The notes: generated from the sequence alone by a model not told the origin. Shown: positions 6,310 through 16,348, counted from the first letter of the stretch. The stretch: DNA of 20,677 bases from Caulobacterales bacterium 32-69-10 (GCA_002280485.1 NCED01000032.1:1-20677), one strand, 5' to 3'. Program-made: numbers and translations.

Positions 6310-7254
6310 ATGAGCCTCGCCTTCCTTTTTCCCGGACAGGGCAGCCAGGCCATCGGCATGGGCAAGGCGCTGCACGAGGTGTTCCCCGCCGCCCGCCAGG
6401 TGTTCGAGGAGGTCGACCACGCCCTGAACCAGCACCTCTACCGGCTGATGTGCGAGGGCCCCGAGGACGAGCTGACCCTGACCGAGAACGCCCAGCCGGC
6501 GCTGATGGCGGTGTCGCTGGCGGTGGTCCGTGTCCTGGAGGAGGAGTTCAATGTGCCGATGGAGGGCGCGGCCTTCGTCGCCGGCCATAGCCTGGGCGAA
6601 TATTCCGCCCTCGCGGCCGCCGAGGCCCTGACCATCGCCGACGCCGCCCGGCTGCTGCGCCTGCGCGGCCAGGCCATGCAGCGCGCCGTCCCGGTGGGGG
6701 AGGGGGCCATGGCCTCGCTCATCGGGCCCAAGGTCGACCTGGCCCTGGCCGAACAGGCCGCCGCCGAGGGCGCGACGATCGGGGTCTGCGTCGTCGCCAA
6801 CGACAACAACCTGGGCAATATCGTCATCTCCGGCGACAAGGCCGCGGTGGACAAGGCGATCGAGGCTGCCAAGGCCCTGGGCGCCCGGGCCATTCCCCTC
6901 AATGTCTCGGCGCCGTTCCACTGCCCCCTGATGCAGCCCGCCGCCGACGCCATGGCCGAGGCCCTGGCGACGACGACGATCTCGGCGCTGCTGGCCCCCG
7001 TGGTCGCCAACGTCACCGCCCGCCCCACCAATGACCCCGAGCTGATCCGCCGCCTGCTGGTCGAGCAGGTGACGGGGCGGGTGCGCTGGCGCGAGAGCCT
7101 GGCCTGGATGGTCGAGGAGGGCGGGGTGACCCGTTTCGCCGAGTGCGGCGCCGGCAAGGTGCTGACCGGCATCGCCAGGCGCGCCGCCCCCGACGCCGAC
7201 GCCGTGGCCCTGAACACCCCGCTGGACCTGGAGTCCTTCGCGCAGACGCTGTAG
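6310..7254 (+). CDS. fabD: Malonyl-CoA:ACP transacylase
   Basis: FabD (314 residues) moves malonyl groups from CoA to the phosphopantetheine of ACP, supplying the extender unit of fatty acid synthesis. The start MSLAFLFPGQGSQ carries Q11 of the oxyanion hole. The active-site serine is S94 in GHSLGEYSA, with R119 and H204 (APFHCPLM) completing the site; all four align with E. coli Q11, S92, R117 and H201. Length is normal. GGAGAG before the ATG supports the start. It heads a plus-strand series fabD-fabG-acpP-fabF whose products all act on ACP. Confidence 0.97.
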   Translation: MSLAFLFPGQGSQAIGMGKALHEVFPAARQVFEEVDHALNQHLYRLMCEGPEDELTLTENAQPALMAVSLAVVRVLEEEFNVPMEGAAFVAGHSLGEYSALAAAEALTIADAARLLRLRGQAMQRAVPVGEGAMASLIGPKVDLALAEQAAAEGATIGVCVVANDNNLGNIVISGDKAAVDKAIEAAKALGARAIPLNVSAPFHCPLMQPAADAMAEALATTTISALLAPVVANVTARPTNDPELIRRLLVEQVTGRVRWRESLAWMVEEGGVTRFAECGAGKVLTGIARRAAPDADAVALNTPLDLESFAQTL

Positions 7255-7273
7255 CGGGACCGAAAGCCTTCGT

Positions 7274-7347
7274 CCTTCGACAAGCTCAGGATGAGGCTTT
7301 CTACTGAAACGCCCTATAATTCCGCCTCATCCTGAGCCTGTCGAAGG
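7274..7347. repeat. Palindromic repeat C between fabD and fabG
   Basis: The arm at 7274-7296 (CCTTCGACAAGCTCAGGATG plus AGG) and the inverted arm at 7325-7347 match at 22 of 23 bases and enclose a 28-bp loop. The arms share the CTTCGA...CTCAGGATGA core with copies A and B but lack the inner hairpin, so they may be a shorter member of the same family. The loop contains TATAAT at 7315-7320. The element begins 19 bases after the fabD stop. Confidence 0.88.
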
Positions 7348-7378
7348 GCGAGGCGGTCGCACCACCGGAGACACTAAG

Positions 7379-8116
7379 ATGTTCGACCTCAGCGGCAAGA
7401 CCGCGCTCGTCACCGGCGCCAGCGGCGGCCTGGGCGGGGCCATCGCCCGGTCGCTGCACGCCCAGGGGGCGACGGTTGTGCTCTCGGGCACCCGCGCCGA
7501 GGCCCTGCAGGCCGTCGCGGCCGACATGGGCGAGCGGGCCTTCATCGCCCCGGCCAACCTGTCTGATTCGGCCGCCGTCGACGCCCTGGTCGGCCAGGCC
7601 GAAGCCCTCGCCGGCCAGGTCGACATCCTGGTCTCCAACGCCGGCCTGACCCGAGACGGCCTGCTGGTCCGAATGAAGGACGAGGACTGGGACACGGTGA
7701 TCCGGGTCAACCTCGAGGCTTATTTCCGCCTCTCCCGCGCCGCCCTGCGCGGCATGATGAAGCGGCGCTGGGGCCGCATCCTCGGCATCGCCTCGGTGGT
7801 GGGGGTCACCGGCAACCCGGGCCAGGCCAACTACGCCGCCTCCAAGGCGGGGATGATCGGCTTCTCCAAGGCCCTGGCCCAGGAGGTGGCGGCCCGTAAC
7901 GTCACGGTGAACTGCGTCGCCCCCGGGTTCATCTCCAGCCCGATGACCGATGTGCTGAACGAGGCCCAGCGGGGCGCGATCCTTGGCCGCATCCCGGCGG
8001 GCCGCCTCGGCGAGGGCGCCGAGATCGCAGCCGCCTGCGTCTACCTCGCCAGCGAGGAGGCGTCCTACGTCACCGGCCAGACCCTGCACGTCAACGGCGG
8101 CATGGCCATGCCATAA
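7379..8116 (+). CDS. fabG: 3-oxoacyl-ACP reductase
   Basis: FabG (245 residues) performs the NADPH-dependent first reduction of each fatty acid elongation cycle. It is a short-chain dehydrogenase with the cofactor loop TGASGGLG at 12-19, NAG at 87-89 and the catalytic tetrad N111, S139, Y152 and K156 (YAASK). The C-terminal GQTLHVNGGMAMP is the family ending. Residue numbers are one above those of E. coli FabG. GGAG nine bases upstream supports the ATG. It is separated from fabD by repeat C and from acpP by 177 bp. Confidence 0.96.
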   Translation: MFDLSGKTALVTGASGGLGGAIARSLHAQGATVVLSGTRAEALQAVAADMGERAFIAPANLSDSAAVDALVGQAEALAGQVDILVSNAGLTRDGLLVRMKDEDWDTVIRVNLEAYFRLSRAALRGMMKRRWGRILGIASVVGVTGNPGQANYAASKAGMIGFSKALAQEVAARNVTVNCVAPGFISSPMTDVLNEAQRGAILGRIPAGRLGEGAEIAAACVYLASEEASYVTGQTLHVNGGMAMP

Positions 8117-8293
8117 GAAGCGGGGGCGGCCGTCCCGGTCGCCTGAGGCGCTAGTCTCCCCAAAAGGAGTATGGTAGGCGTCCCGTCGAACTGGCTTCGC
8201 TGATCGTCAGACGAAAGCCGGCAAGCATTTGCGGCGTGATCGGAAGGTTTCCGGGGCGTCGATCCAGAGACACCAACAAGGGGCTAAGAGCGT
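8117..8293 (+). other. fabG-acpP intergenic region
   Basis: This gap of 177 bp precedes the usually highly expressed acpP, so a promoter is expected, but I could not identify one with confidence. An ATG at 8171 that opens a 10-codon frame has an AAGGAG only one base away, too close for normal initiation. No repeat or clear terminator was seen. Confidence 0.5.
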
Positions 8294-8533
8294 ATGTCCG
8301 ACATCCTCGAACGCGTGCGCAAGATCGTGATCGAGCACCTCGACGCCGATCCGGAGAAGGTCACTGAAAAGGCCAGCTTCATCGACGACCTGGGCGCTGA
8401 CAGCCTCGACAACGTCGAACTGGTCATGGCCTTCGAAGAAGAGTTCGATATCGAGATTCCCGACGACGCCGCCGAGCACATCCAGACCGTCGGCGACGCG
8501 GTGAAGTTCATCGGAGAACGGCTCGGCGCCTGA
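8294..8533 (+). CDS. acpP: Acyl carrier protein
   Basis: This small acidic carrier (79 residues) holds growing acyl chains during fatty acid, lipid A and phospholipid synthesis. The phosphopantetheine site is S37 in the invariant motif [18 protein letters not shown]. The four-helix pattern and high Asp/Glu content are typical, and the length equals the usual 78-80 residues. The ribosome site is weak, with AAGGGG ten bases before the ATG. It lies between fabG and fabF, the standard position, and is followed by a strong hairpin that may limit readthrough into fabF. Confidence 0.97.
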   Translation: MSDILERVRKIVIEHLDADPEKVTEKASFIDDLGADSLDNVELVMAFEEEFDIEIPDDAAEHIQTVGDAVKFIGERLGA

Positions 8534-8557
8534 GCCCTTGCGCCGCCCGCTTCTCAT

Positions 8558-8618
8558 GAGGGGGGCCGGGGCCTGATCCGGAGCGCGGGCGACCGCCTCC
8601 GGTACGGCCCGGGCCCTC
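8558..8618 (+). terminator. Long hairpin between acpP and fabF
   Basis: CCGGAG (8578-8583) pairs with CTCCGG (8597-8602), GGGCC (8569-8573) with GGCCC (8606-8610), and GAGGG (8558-8562) with CCCTC (8614-8618). Together they form a long, interrupted GC stem. The bases after it (TTGCGTTTTGCG) are only partly T-rich, so this may be a leaky terminator or an RNA-stabilising structure for acpP rather than a full stop. Confidence 0.42.
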
Positions 8619-8657
8619 TTGCGTTTTGCGCGCGGCCGGAAAGGTAGGAAGACGCCC

Positions 8658-9937
<1,280 letters not shown>

Positions 9938-9941
<4 letters not shown>

Positions 9942-11041
9942 AACGGCGGTTCCGCGCCTACAGCCAACGGGAGCCCAGGCCAGGCCGGGGCTTCCTGGCC
10001 GGCGTGGCCAGCGCGACCGTCACCGTCGTCGTCCTGGGGCTTATCGCGGCCATCGCCGCGGCCTGGGTCTACAACGCCCCCGGCCCCGTCGCCCGGCAGG
10101 GCGATCAGACCACGGTGATCCTGCGCAAGGGCGCGGGGCTGTCGGAGATCGGCGCCTCGCTGGAGCGGGGCGGGGCCGTCGGCTCGGCCGCCCTGTTCAT
10201 GGCCGCCGCCCAGGTCACCGGCGCCGCCAAGGCCCTGAAGGCCGGAGAGTACGCCTTCGCGTCGCGCACGTCCCTGTCCGGGGTGCTGGACAAGATCCGC
10301 CGCGGCGACATCGTCCACCATCGAGTGACCGTGCCCGAGGGCCTGACCTCGGCCCAGGTGGTGGAAATCCTCGACAAGACCGCCGTGCTCACCGGCGAGG
10401 TTCCAACCCCGCCCGAGGGCTCGCTGCTGCCCGAGACCTACGACGTGGTCCGCGGCGAGGAGCGCTCGGCGGTGCTGCAACGGATGATGGACGCCCGCGA
10501 CAAGCTGCTGACCCAGCTGTGGGCCAAGCGCCAGTCCGGCCTGCCCTTCGACACCCAGGCCGAGGCCGTGACCCTGGCCTCCATCGTCGAGAAGGAGACC
10601 GGGGTGCCCTCCGAGCGGCCCCGGGTCGGCGCGGTCTACGTCAACCGCCTGCGCCGCGGCATGCGGCTGGAGGCCGACCCGACCCTGATCTACGGCATCA
10701 ATGGCGGCCTGCCCCTGGGGCGCGGCCTGCTGGCCTCCGAACTGGCCCAGCCGACGCCCTACAACACCTATCTCAACGCCGGCCTGCCCCCGACCCCGAT
10801 CGGCAACCCGGGCCGCGCCTCCCTGGCCGCCGTGCTCGACCCGCCCAAGACCGACGAGGTGTTCTTCGTCGCCGACGGCACGGGCGGCCACGCCTTCGCG
10901 GCCACCTACGAAGAGCACCTGCAGAACGTCGCCCGCTGGCGCCAGATCGAGCGCTCGCGCCCCGCCGCTGCGACCGCGCCCGCCACCGGGACCGGCGCGT
11001 CGGCCGCGGCCGAACCCCAACCCTCGGGCCCTAAGCCATGA
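9938..11041 (+). CDS. mltG: Endolytic murein transglycosylase MltG
   Basis: MltG (367 residues) cleaves nascent glycan strands and sets where peptidoglycan polymerisation ends. A short basic cytoplasmic start is followed by one membrane segment at about 22-43, then the periplasmic LysM-like and YceG domains. The catalytic glutamate lies in [10 protein letters not shown] at 213-222, followed by [21 protein letters not shown]. The C-terminal 30 residues are Pro/Ala-rich and probably disordered. The start is GTG, overlapping the fabF stop, with AAGG upstream. The stop overlaps yicC as ATGA. Alphaproteobacteria often place mltG after fabF. Confidence 0.95.
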
Positions 11042-11928
11042 CCCCGCTCTCCGGCATGACCGGGTTCGCCCGCTGCGAAGGGGCCTTCGGGGCCTGGACC
11101 TGGGCCGTGGAGGCCCGGTCGGTCAACGGCCGCAACCTCGAGGCCCGCTACAAGGGCCCGCCGGGCTTCGACGCCCTGGAGCGGGTGGTCCGCGACGGCG
11201 CCCAGAAGCGCTTCCAGCGCGGCCAGATCAGCGTCGGCCTGCAGGCCCGGCGCAACGAAGGCGCCGTCAGCGTCCAGGTCAATATCGAGGCCCTCGACCA
11301 GCTCGTCGCCCTGTCGCGGGACTATGTCGCCCGCGGCGACGTGGCGGCCCCCCGTTTCGACGGCCTGCTGCTGGTGCGCGGCGTGATGGACGCCAGCGAC
11401 GGGGCCGAGGACGAAGCCGCCCGCAAGGCGCTGGAAGCCGCCATGGCCGCCTGTGTCGAACAGGCCCTCGACGGGCTGAAGATCGCCCGCGACGAGGAGG
11501 GCGTGGCGCTGTGCGGCGTGCTCGGCGGCATCGTCGACCGTATCGAGACCCTGCGAACCCTGGCCGAGACCCAGGCCGCCGCCCAGGGCCCGGCCCTGAA
11601 GGATCGCTACGCCAAGCGGATCGCCGACCTGGTCGGCGAGGCCGGGGGCGGGCTGGAAGAGCGCATCGTGCAGGAGGCGGCCCTGCTGGCCGTGAAGGCC
11701 GACGTGCGCGAGGAGCTCGACCGCCTGCTCGCCCACATCGACGGCGCCCGCACCCTGCTGGCGGACGGCGGCCCGGCCGGCCGGCGCCTGGACTTCCTGG
11801 CCCAGGAGTTCATGCGAGAGGCCAATACGCTCTGCTCGAAGTCGGCGTCCTCCGCCCTGACCGCGACGGGACTGGACTTGAAGGCCGCTATCGAGCAGTT
11901 CCGCGAGCAGATTCAGAACGTCGAGTAG
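11038..11928 (+). CDS. yicC: YicC/YloC-family endoribonuclease
   Basis: This 296-residue protein belongs to the YicC family; E. coli YicC is reported as an endoribonuclease. The N-terminal domain begins SGMTGFARCEG and holds EARSVNGRNLEARYKGP. The C-terminal DUF1732 region has EERIVQEAALLAVKADVREE, HIDGA and the invariant-looking FMREANTLCSKS, and ends in LDLKAAIEQFREQIQNVE. Length matches the family. The ATG overlaps the mltG stop, and gmk follows five bases after the stop. The yicC-gmk pairing is widely conserved, but its functional reason is unclear. Confidence 0.93.
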   Translation: MTPLSGMTGFARCEGAFGAWTWAVEARSVNGRNLEARYKGPPGFDALERVVRDGAQKRFQRGQISVGLQARRNEGAVSVQVNIEALDQLVALSRDYVARGDVAAPRFDGLLLVRGVMDASDGAEDEAARKALEAAMAACVEQALDGLKIARDEEGVALCGVLGGIVDRIETLRTLAETQAAAQGPALKDRYAKRIADLVGEAGGGLEERIVQEAALLAVKADVREELDRLLAHIDGARTLLADGGPAGRRLDFLAQEFMREANTLCSKSASSALTATGLDLKAAIEQFREQIQNVE

Positions 11929-11933
11929 AGATC

Positions 11934-12572
11934 ATGATCGAGTATCAACCCCGCCGCGGTCTGATGCTGGTGATCTCGAGCCCCTCGGGCGCGGGAAAGA
12001 CCTCCCTGTCGAGGCGCCTGCTGGTCGACCACCCCGAACTGACCCTGTCCGTCTCCTGGACCACCCGCGCGGCCCGCTCGCGCGAGATCGACGGGCGGGA
12101 GTACCATTTCGTCGACCGGCCGCGCTTCGACGAGATGGTGGCCGAGGACGGCTTCCTGGAGTGGGCCGAGGTCCACGGCGCCTGTTACGGCAGCCCGCGC
12201 CAGCCGGTGCTGGAGGCCCTCTCCAAGGGCCAGGACGTCCTGTTCGACATCGACTGGCAGGGCGCCCGCCAGATCAGCGCCGCCGCCGGGCCGGACGTGG
12301 AGCGGGTGTTCATCCTGCCCCCCTCGATCGCCGAGCTGCGCCGGCGCCTCTACGCCCGCGGCCAGGACACCGCCGAGGTGATCGAGCGCCGGGTGGCCTG
12401 GGCGAAAAACGAGATCGAGCACTATCGCGAATACGACCACGTCCTGGTCAACGAGGACTTCGACAAGACCTACTCCGACCTCGCCCATATCTACCACGCG
12501 GCCCGGATCGTGCGGAAAAGGAACCCCTGGCTGGAGCCCCTCGTTCAGGCCCTGCTCGACGAGCAGATCTGA
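11934..12572 (+). CDS. gmk: Guanylate kinase
   Basis: Gmk (212 residues) phosphorylates GMP to GDP using ATP, feeding GTP, dGTP and ppGpp pools. The P-loop is SSPSGAGKTSL at 15-25. The GMP-binding domain has SWTTRAARSREIDGREYHFV at 41-60 (family TTRxxRxxExDGxxYxFV), and DIDWQGARQI is at 105-114. The lid and C-terminal RRVAWAKNEIEHY are in place. The Pro-Gly of the common PRPGE loop is replaced by ARSRE, a small departure. The start at 11934 follows yicC with a weak ribosome site; M11 is a less likely alternative because it would remove the first residues before strand 1. Confidence 0.95.
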   Translation: MIEYQPRRGLMLVISSPSGAGKTSLSRRLLVDHPELTLSVSWTTRAARSREIDGREYHFVDRPRFDEMVAEDGFLEWAEVHGACYGSPRQPVLEALSKGQDVLFDIDWQGARQISAAAGPDVERVFILPPSIAELRRRLYARGQDTAEVIERRVAWAKNEIEHYREYDHVLVNEDFDKTYSDLAHIYHAARIVRKRNPWLEPLVQALLDEQI

Positions 12573-12597
12573 AACGGCGCCGGGAGAGGGGCCCTCA

Positions 12598-13665
12598 ATG
12601 ACCCTGACCCGCCGTTTCGTCTGCACCGGCCTTGGCGGCGCGCTCCTCGCCCCCGCCGCCGCCTGCGGCCAGGCCGCGCCGCCCGCCGAGACCGCCGCCG
12701 CACCCGCGCCCGAACAGGTCCGCGACCTCGACTCCGCGGCGCTGACGGACGCCTTCACGGGCGCCGCGACCCTGCCCCAGCTTCGCACCATGATCGTCGC
12801 CCAGAACGGGCGGGTGGTGCGCGAACAGGTCTTCCGCGGCCCCGGCCTCGATACGCCGGTCAACATCAAGTCGGCGTCGAAGTCGATCATCGCGGCCCTG
12901 GCCGGCTGCGCCCTCGACCGGGGCGTGCTGAAGGGCCTGGACCAGCCGATCGGCCCGATCCTCGGCGCCCGCATCCCCGCCGCCGCAGACCCGCGCGCGC
13001 GCCTGCTCACCATCGAGCAACTGCTGTCCATGGCCGCCGGCCTGGAGCGCACCTCGGGCCAGAACTACGGCCGCTGGGTGTCCAGCCGCGACTGGGTCGC
13101 CTACGCCCTCAGCCAGCCCTTCGTGGCCGAGCCGGGGGGGCGGATGCTCTATTCGACCGGGACCTCGCACATCATGTCGGCGGTGCTGACCCGGGCGGCG
13201 GGGCGCAGCACCCTCGACCTGGCGCGGGAGTGGCTGGGCCGGCCCCTGGGGATCACCGTGCCGCCCTGGACCCGCGACCCGCAGGGGATCTATTTCGGCG
13301 GCAACGAGATGGCCCTGTCGCCCCGCGCCCTGCTGCGCTTCGGCGAAATGTACCGCAACGGCGGGCTGCATGGCGCCACGCGCGTGTTGAGCGCGGCCTT
13401 CGTCGAGGACAGCTGGCGCTCGCGCGGGGGCCGCTCGCCCTACACCGGCTACACCTACGGCCTGGGCTGGTGGCTGCGCGAGGCCGGCCCGCACCGCGTC
13501 AACTTCGCCTGGGGCTATGGCGGTCAGATGGTGTTCGTCATCCCCAGCCTGGCGCTGAGCGTGGTGATGACCTCGGACCCCACCGCCAGAGGCGGCGACG
13601 GGCATGTGCCGGCCCTGCATCGCCTGGTTGACGAAACTATCGTCGCGCGGACGCGCAGCGGCTAA
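12598..13665 (+). CDS. Beta-lactamase-fold serine hydrolase
   Basis: This 355-residue exported enzyme belongs to the class C beta-lactamase/esterase superfamily. The SxxK motif is S92-A-S-K95, the second motif is Y185-S-T, and GYGGQ at 306-310 takes the place of the KTG/HxG motif. The N-terminus has a twin arginine (TRRF at 4-7), a hydrophobic stretch and AAAC at 20-23, so it may be a Tat substrate or a lipoprotein; the lipobox is weak because -3 is Ala. Substrate cannot be told from sequence: penicillin-binding, esterase and peptidase members look alike. GAGGGG upstream supports the ATG. It follows gmk by 25 bp and is probably cotranscribed. Confidence 0.85.
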   Translation: MTLTRRFVCTGLGGALLAPAAACGQAAPPAETAAAPAPEQVRDLDSAALTDAFTGAATLPQLRTMIVAQNGRVVREQVFRGPGLDTPVNIKSASKSIIAALAGCALDRGVLKGLDQPIGPILGARIPAAADPRARLLTIEQLLSMAAGLERTSGQNYGRWVSSRDWVAYALSQPFVAEPGGRMLYSTGTSHIMSAVLTRAAGRSTLDLAREWLGRPLGITVPPWTRDPQGIYFGGNEMALSPRALLRFGEMYRNGGLHGATRVLSAAFVEDSWRSRGGRSPYTGYTYGLGWWLREAGPHRVNFAWGYGGQMVFVIPSLALSVVMTSDPTARGGDGHVPALHRLVDETIVARTRSG

Positions 13666-13692
13666 GCTTCCCTGTCGACGGGGGACCGGGCC

Positions 13693-14268
13693 ATGACCAA
13701 GGGGCGGCTGGAAGCGTTCAGCGATGGCGTCATCGCCATCATCATCACCATCATGGTGCTGGAGTTGAAAATCCCGCACGGGACGGCCTGGGCCGACCTC
13801 GGCCCGCTGATCCCGACCTTTCTCAGCTATGGGCTCAGCTTCGTGGTCCTAGGCATCTACTGGACCAATCACCATCACATGATCCACGTGGTGAAGACGG
13901 TCACCGGCACGATCCTGTGGGCCAACCTCCACCTGCTGTTCTGGCTGTCGGTCGTGCCCTTCGTCACCGCCTGGATGGGCGAGAACCACTACGCCGCCAT
14001 CCCGGTCGCCCTCTACGGGTTCGTGCTGTTCATGGCCGGCTTCGCCTTCACCATCCTGGCTCACCTGCTGGTCCGCCACGAGGGGCCGGACTCGACCCTG
14101 GCCAAGGCCGTGGGCCGCAACCACAAGCGCAAGATCTCGCAGGCCGGCTACGCCCTGGGCATCGTCGCGGCCTTTTTCATGCCGGCGATCGGCTTGGCCT
14201 TCTATGTCGCCGTCGCCCTGATGTGGTTCGTCCCCGACCGCCGCATCGAGAAACAGGCGGAGGTTTAA
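13693..14268 (+). CDS. TMEM175-family potassium channel protein (DUF1211)
   Basis: This 191-residue membrane protein has the family hallmark RLEAFSDGVIAI at 5-16, where FSDGV lines the pore in bacterial TMEM175 channels. About six hydrophobic segments are seen (8-25, 37-57, 73-95, 103-127, 150-166 and 166-181), matching the single-repeat bacterial form that assembles as a tetramer. The residues NHHHMIH at 59-65 follow TM2. Family members studied conduct K+ with modest selectivity. It lies 27 bp after the hydrolase and is convergent with rsmA. The role of this pair next to gmk is unknown. Confidence 0.88.
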   Translation: MTKGRLEAFSDGVIAIIITIMVLELKIPHGTAWADLGPLIPTFLSYGLSFVVLGIYWTNHHHMIHVVKTVTGTILWANLHLLFWLSVVPFVTAWMGENHYAAIPVALYGFVLFMAGFAFTILAHLLVRHEGPDSTLAKAVGRNHKRKISQAGYALGIVAAFFMPAIGLAFYVAVALMWFVPDRRIEKQAEV

Positions 14269-14297
14269 GGCCTTTCTCCCCTTTGGGAGACCTTTGC
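14268..14297 (+). terminator. Candidate terminator after the TMEM175 gene
   Basis: TCTCCC (14275-14280) pairs with GGGAGA (14285-14290) around a CTTT loop, and an outer AAGG can pair with CCTT. The stem directly follows the TAA stop. The tail is CCTTTGCAT, so the T-run is short. It would end the fabF-to-TMEM175 transcript before the convergent rsmA. Confidence 0.42.
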
Positions 14298-14310
14298 ATA
14301 ATTCACTGCG

Positions 14311-14449
14311 CGCTTCGAGACGCCCAAGCTTCGCTCGGGCTCCTCAGCGTGACGAACGTTAGTGAGTTTGGATTCATGGAGATTTTTGCAGCCCACCCAC
14401 CCTCGTCATGCTGAGGAGCCGGATGCAATCCGGCGTCTCGAAGCACGCA
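14311..14449. repeat. Nested palindromic repeat, copy B
   Basis: It has the same plan as copy A: inverted arms at 14311-14355 and 14404-14449 around a 48-bp spacer. The inner hairpins are GCCCAAGC/GCTCGGGC with loop TTC at 14322-14340 (one mismatch) and GCCGGAT/ATCCGGC with loop GCA at 14418-14434. It occupies the gap between the convergent TMEM175 and rsmA genes, where it may act as a two-way transcription barrier. The spacer differs from that of copy A. Confidence 0.85.
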
Positions 14450-14483
14450 GCACCGTACTGCAACGGCCCCCCGAAGGGAGAGG

Positions 14484-15302
14484 TCACAGGGCCGCCGCCA
14501 GCCTGAGGAATCCCGCCACGTCGATCGTCTCGGCTCGGACGTCGGGATCGATCCCGGCGGCGCGGCACAGGTCGCCGCCGCCGACCTGTTTGAGGCTGGA
14601 GCGCAGCATCTTGCGGCGCTGGCCGAAGGCCGCGGCGGTCACCTTCTCCAGTTGCTTGAGCAGGTCCAGCGGCGGGGCGTCGGGGCGGGGGTCCAGCACC
14701 GTCACGGCCGAATCGACCTTGGGCGGCGGGGTGAAGGCGCGGGCGGGCAGGGTCATGCCGATGCGGCACTCGGCCACCGCCTGGCAGATCACGGCCAGGC
14801 GGCCATAGGCGTCGTCGCCGGGGCCCGCCACGATGCGCTGGGCCACTTCCTTCTGGAACATCAGGGTCAGGCCGGCGGGCCGCCAGGGGGCGGTCAGCCA
14901 CTTGATCAGCAGCGGGGTGCCGACGTTGTAGGGCAGGTTGGCCACGATCTTGGTCGGGGCGCCCCCGGTCAGCGCCGCCTCGTCGACCTTCAGGGCGTCG
15001 GCCTCGACCACGGTCAGGCGGCCCGGGGCGGCTGCGCCGAGGTCGGCCAGCAGGGGCAGGAAGCGCGGGTCCTTCTCGACCGCGATCACCTGCGCCGCGT
15101 CGCTCTCCAGCAGGGCGCGGGTCAGGCCGCCCGGGCCGGGGCCGACCTCCAGCACGGTGAAGCCCTCGAGCGGCCCGGCCAGGCGCGCGATCTTGCGGGT
15201 GATGTTGAGGTCGAGCAGGAAGTGCTGGCCGAAGCTCTTGCGGGCCAGGAGCCCGGCTTCGTCCAGCACCTCGCGCAGGGGCGGCAGGCTGTCCAGGCTC
15301 AT
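14484..15302 (-). CDS. rsmA: 16S rRNA (adenine(1518)-N6/adenine(1519)-N6)-dimethyltransferase
   Basis: RsmA/KsgA (272 residues) dimethylates two adjacent adenines in the 3' hairpin of 16S rRNA late in 30S assembly. It begins near RKSFGQHFL at 21-29. The S-adenosylmethionine site shows [12 protein letters not shown] at 50-61, acidic E76 in AVEKD, EADAL at 100-104 and the catalytic NLPY at 122-125. The C-terminal part has [11 protein letters not shown] and FGQRRKMLR. Length is normal. The ATG overlaps the pdxA stop as ATGA, placing it at the end of the surA-pdxA-rsmA series, the same order as in E. coli and many Proteobacteria. Confidence 0.96.
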   Translation of the reverse strand: MSLDSLPPLREVLDEAGLLARKSFGQHFLLDLNITRKIARLAGPLEGFTVLEVGPGPGGLTRALLESDAAQVIAVEKDPRFLPLLADLGAAAPGRLTVVEADALKVDEAALTGGAPTKIVANLPYNVGTPLLIKWLTAPWRPAGLTLMFQKEVAQRIVAGPGDDAYGRLAVICQAVAECRIGMTLPARAFTPPPKVDSAVTVLDPRPDAPPLDLLKQLEKVTAAAFGQRRKMLRSSLKQVGGGDLCRAAGIDPDVRAETIDVAGFLRLAAAL

Positions 15303-16348
15303 GGCTCGCGGCGCCGGGCGGCCATGTCGGCGGCCATGCGCACCGCCGCGATCAGGCTGGAGGGGTTGCCGATCCCCCGGCCGGCGATGTCGAAGCCGGT
15401 GCCGTGGTCGGGCGAGGCGCGAACGATGGGCAGGCCCAGGGTGACATTCACCCCGCCCCAGAAGTCCAGGGTCTTGACCGGGATCAGGGCCTGGTCGTGG
15501 TAGAGGCAGATCACCGCGTCATAGGCCCGGCGCGCCTCTTCGTGGAACAGGGTGTCGGCGGGCCTGGGGTCCCAGCAGTCGATCCCCTCGGCGCGAAGCC
15601 GATGCGCCGCCGGCGTTATGATCTCGATCTCCTCGCGGCCGAGCGATCCGCCCTCGCCGGCATGCGGGTTCAGCCCGGCCAGGGCCAGGCGCGGGCGGGC
15701 GACGCCGAAGTCGCGGGTCAGGGCGAAGTCCGTCACCCGCCCCACCTCGACGATGCGATCGACGCTGAGCGCGGCGGAGACGGCCGCCAGGGGCGTGTGG
15801 ATGGTGACGAGCACCGTGCGCAGGTCGGCGGCGGTCAGCATCATCACCGGGCCGCGAGGGCCGGGGTAGGGGGCGCCCTCGGTCAGGGCGGCCAGGAACT
15901 CGGTGTGGCCGGGAAAGCCGAAGCCGGCCTCGTAGAGCGGCGCCTTGGCGATCGGCGCGGTGACCAGGCCGCTGACCGCGCCGGAGAGGGCGAGGCCGGC
16001 CCCGGTCTCGATCCAGCGCACGATGGCCCCGGCATGGGCCGAGGAGGGCTGTCCGGAAACCACCCGGCTCAGCAGGGGCAGGTCGATGACGGGAATGGCG
16101 TGGGGAAAGATCGCCGCCGCCTCTTCCGGCCGCCCGACCCGGCGCAGGATCGCGGCGCCGTGGGGCGAGGCGGCGGCCAGGGCCTCGTGGTCGCCCACCA
16201 CCACGAAGGCGGGGCCGGTGGCGCGCAGGGCGGTCCAGGCCTTGACGATCAGCTCCGGTCCGATCCCCGCCGGATCGCCCATGCTCAAGGCAAGCGGGGG
16301 ACTCAAGGCCGTGGGTGAGGTCGGCAGCGGACGGCCGCCGGCCGTCAC
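15299..16348 (-). CDS. pdxA: 4-hydroxythreonine-4-phosphate dehydrogenase
   Basis: PdxA oxidises 4-phosphohydroxy-L-threonine in pyridoxal phosphate synthesis. From the GTG at 16348 it has 349 residues. Metal-binding histidines are H184 (IHTPLA), H229 (NPHAGEGG) and H284 (YHDQ); their spacing of 45 and 55 residues equals that of E. coli H166, H211 and H266. The opening [14 protein letters not shown] is typical. The GTG overlaps the surA stop as GTGA, like other junctions here, but adds about 15 residues compared with the family, so the TTG at 16306 is also possible. The ATG at 16282 would cut into the first strand. Its product serves as cofactor for enzymes such as Alr. Confidence 0.93.
   Translation of the reverse strand: MTAGGRPLPTSPTALSPPLALSMGDPAGIGPELIVKAWTALRATGPAFVVVGDHEALAAASPHGAAILRRVGRPEEAAAIFPHAIPVIDLPLLSRVVSGQPSSAHAGAIVRWIETGAGLALSGAVSGLVTAPIAKAPLYEAGFGFPGHTEFLAALTEGAPYPGPRGPVMMLTAADLRTVLVTIHTPLAAVSAALSVDRIVEVGRVTDFALTRDFGVARPRLALAGLNPHAGEGGSLGREEIEIITPAAHRLRAEGIDCWDPRPADTLFHEEARRAYDAVICLYHDQALIPVKTLDFWGGVNVTLGLPIVRASPDHGTGFDIAGRGIGNPSSLIAAVRMAADMAARRREP

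Noticed and set aside
8171..8203. Ten-codon frame after AAGGAG upstream of acpP, possible leader peptide
   Set aside because: The AAGGAG is only one base from the ATG, and the peptide has no regulatory codon run.
8619..8657. TTG start for fabF adding 13 residues
   Set aside because: The added residues are basic and unlike the family N-terminus; the ATG at 8658 has a better ribosome site.
10701..11933. N-terminal extension of gmk by more than 400 codons
   Set aside because: This part is the out-of-frame shadow of mltG and yicC; guanylate kinase begins at 11934.
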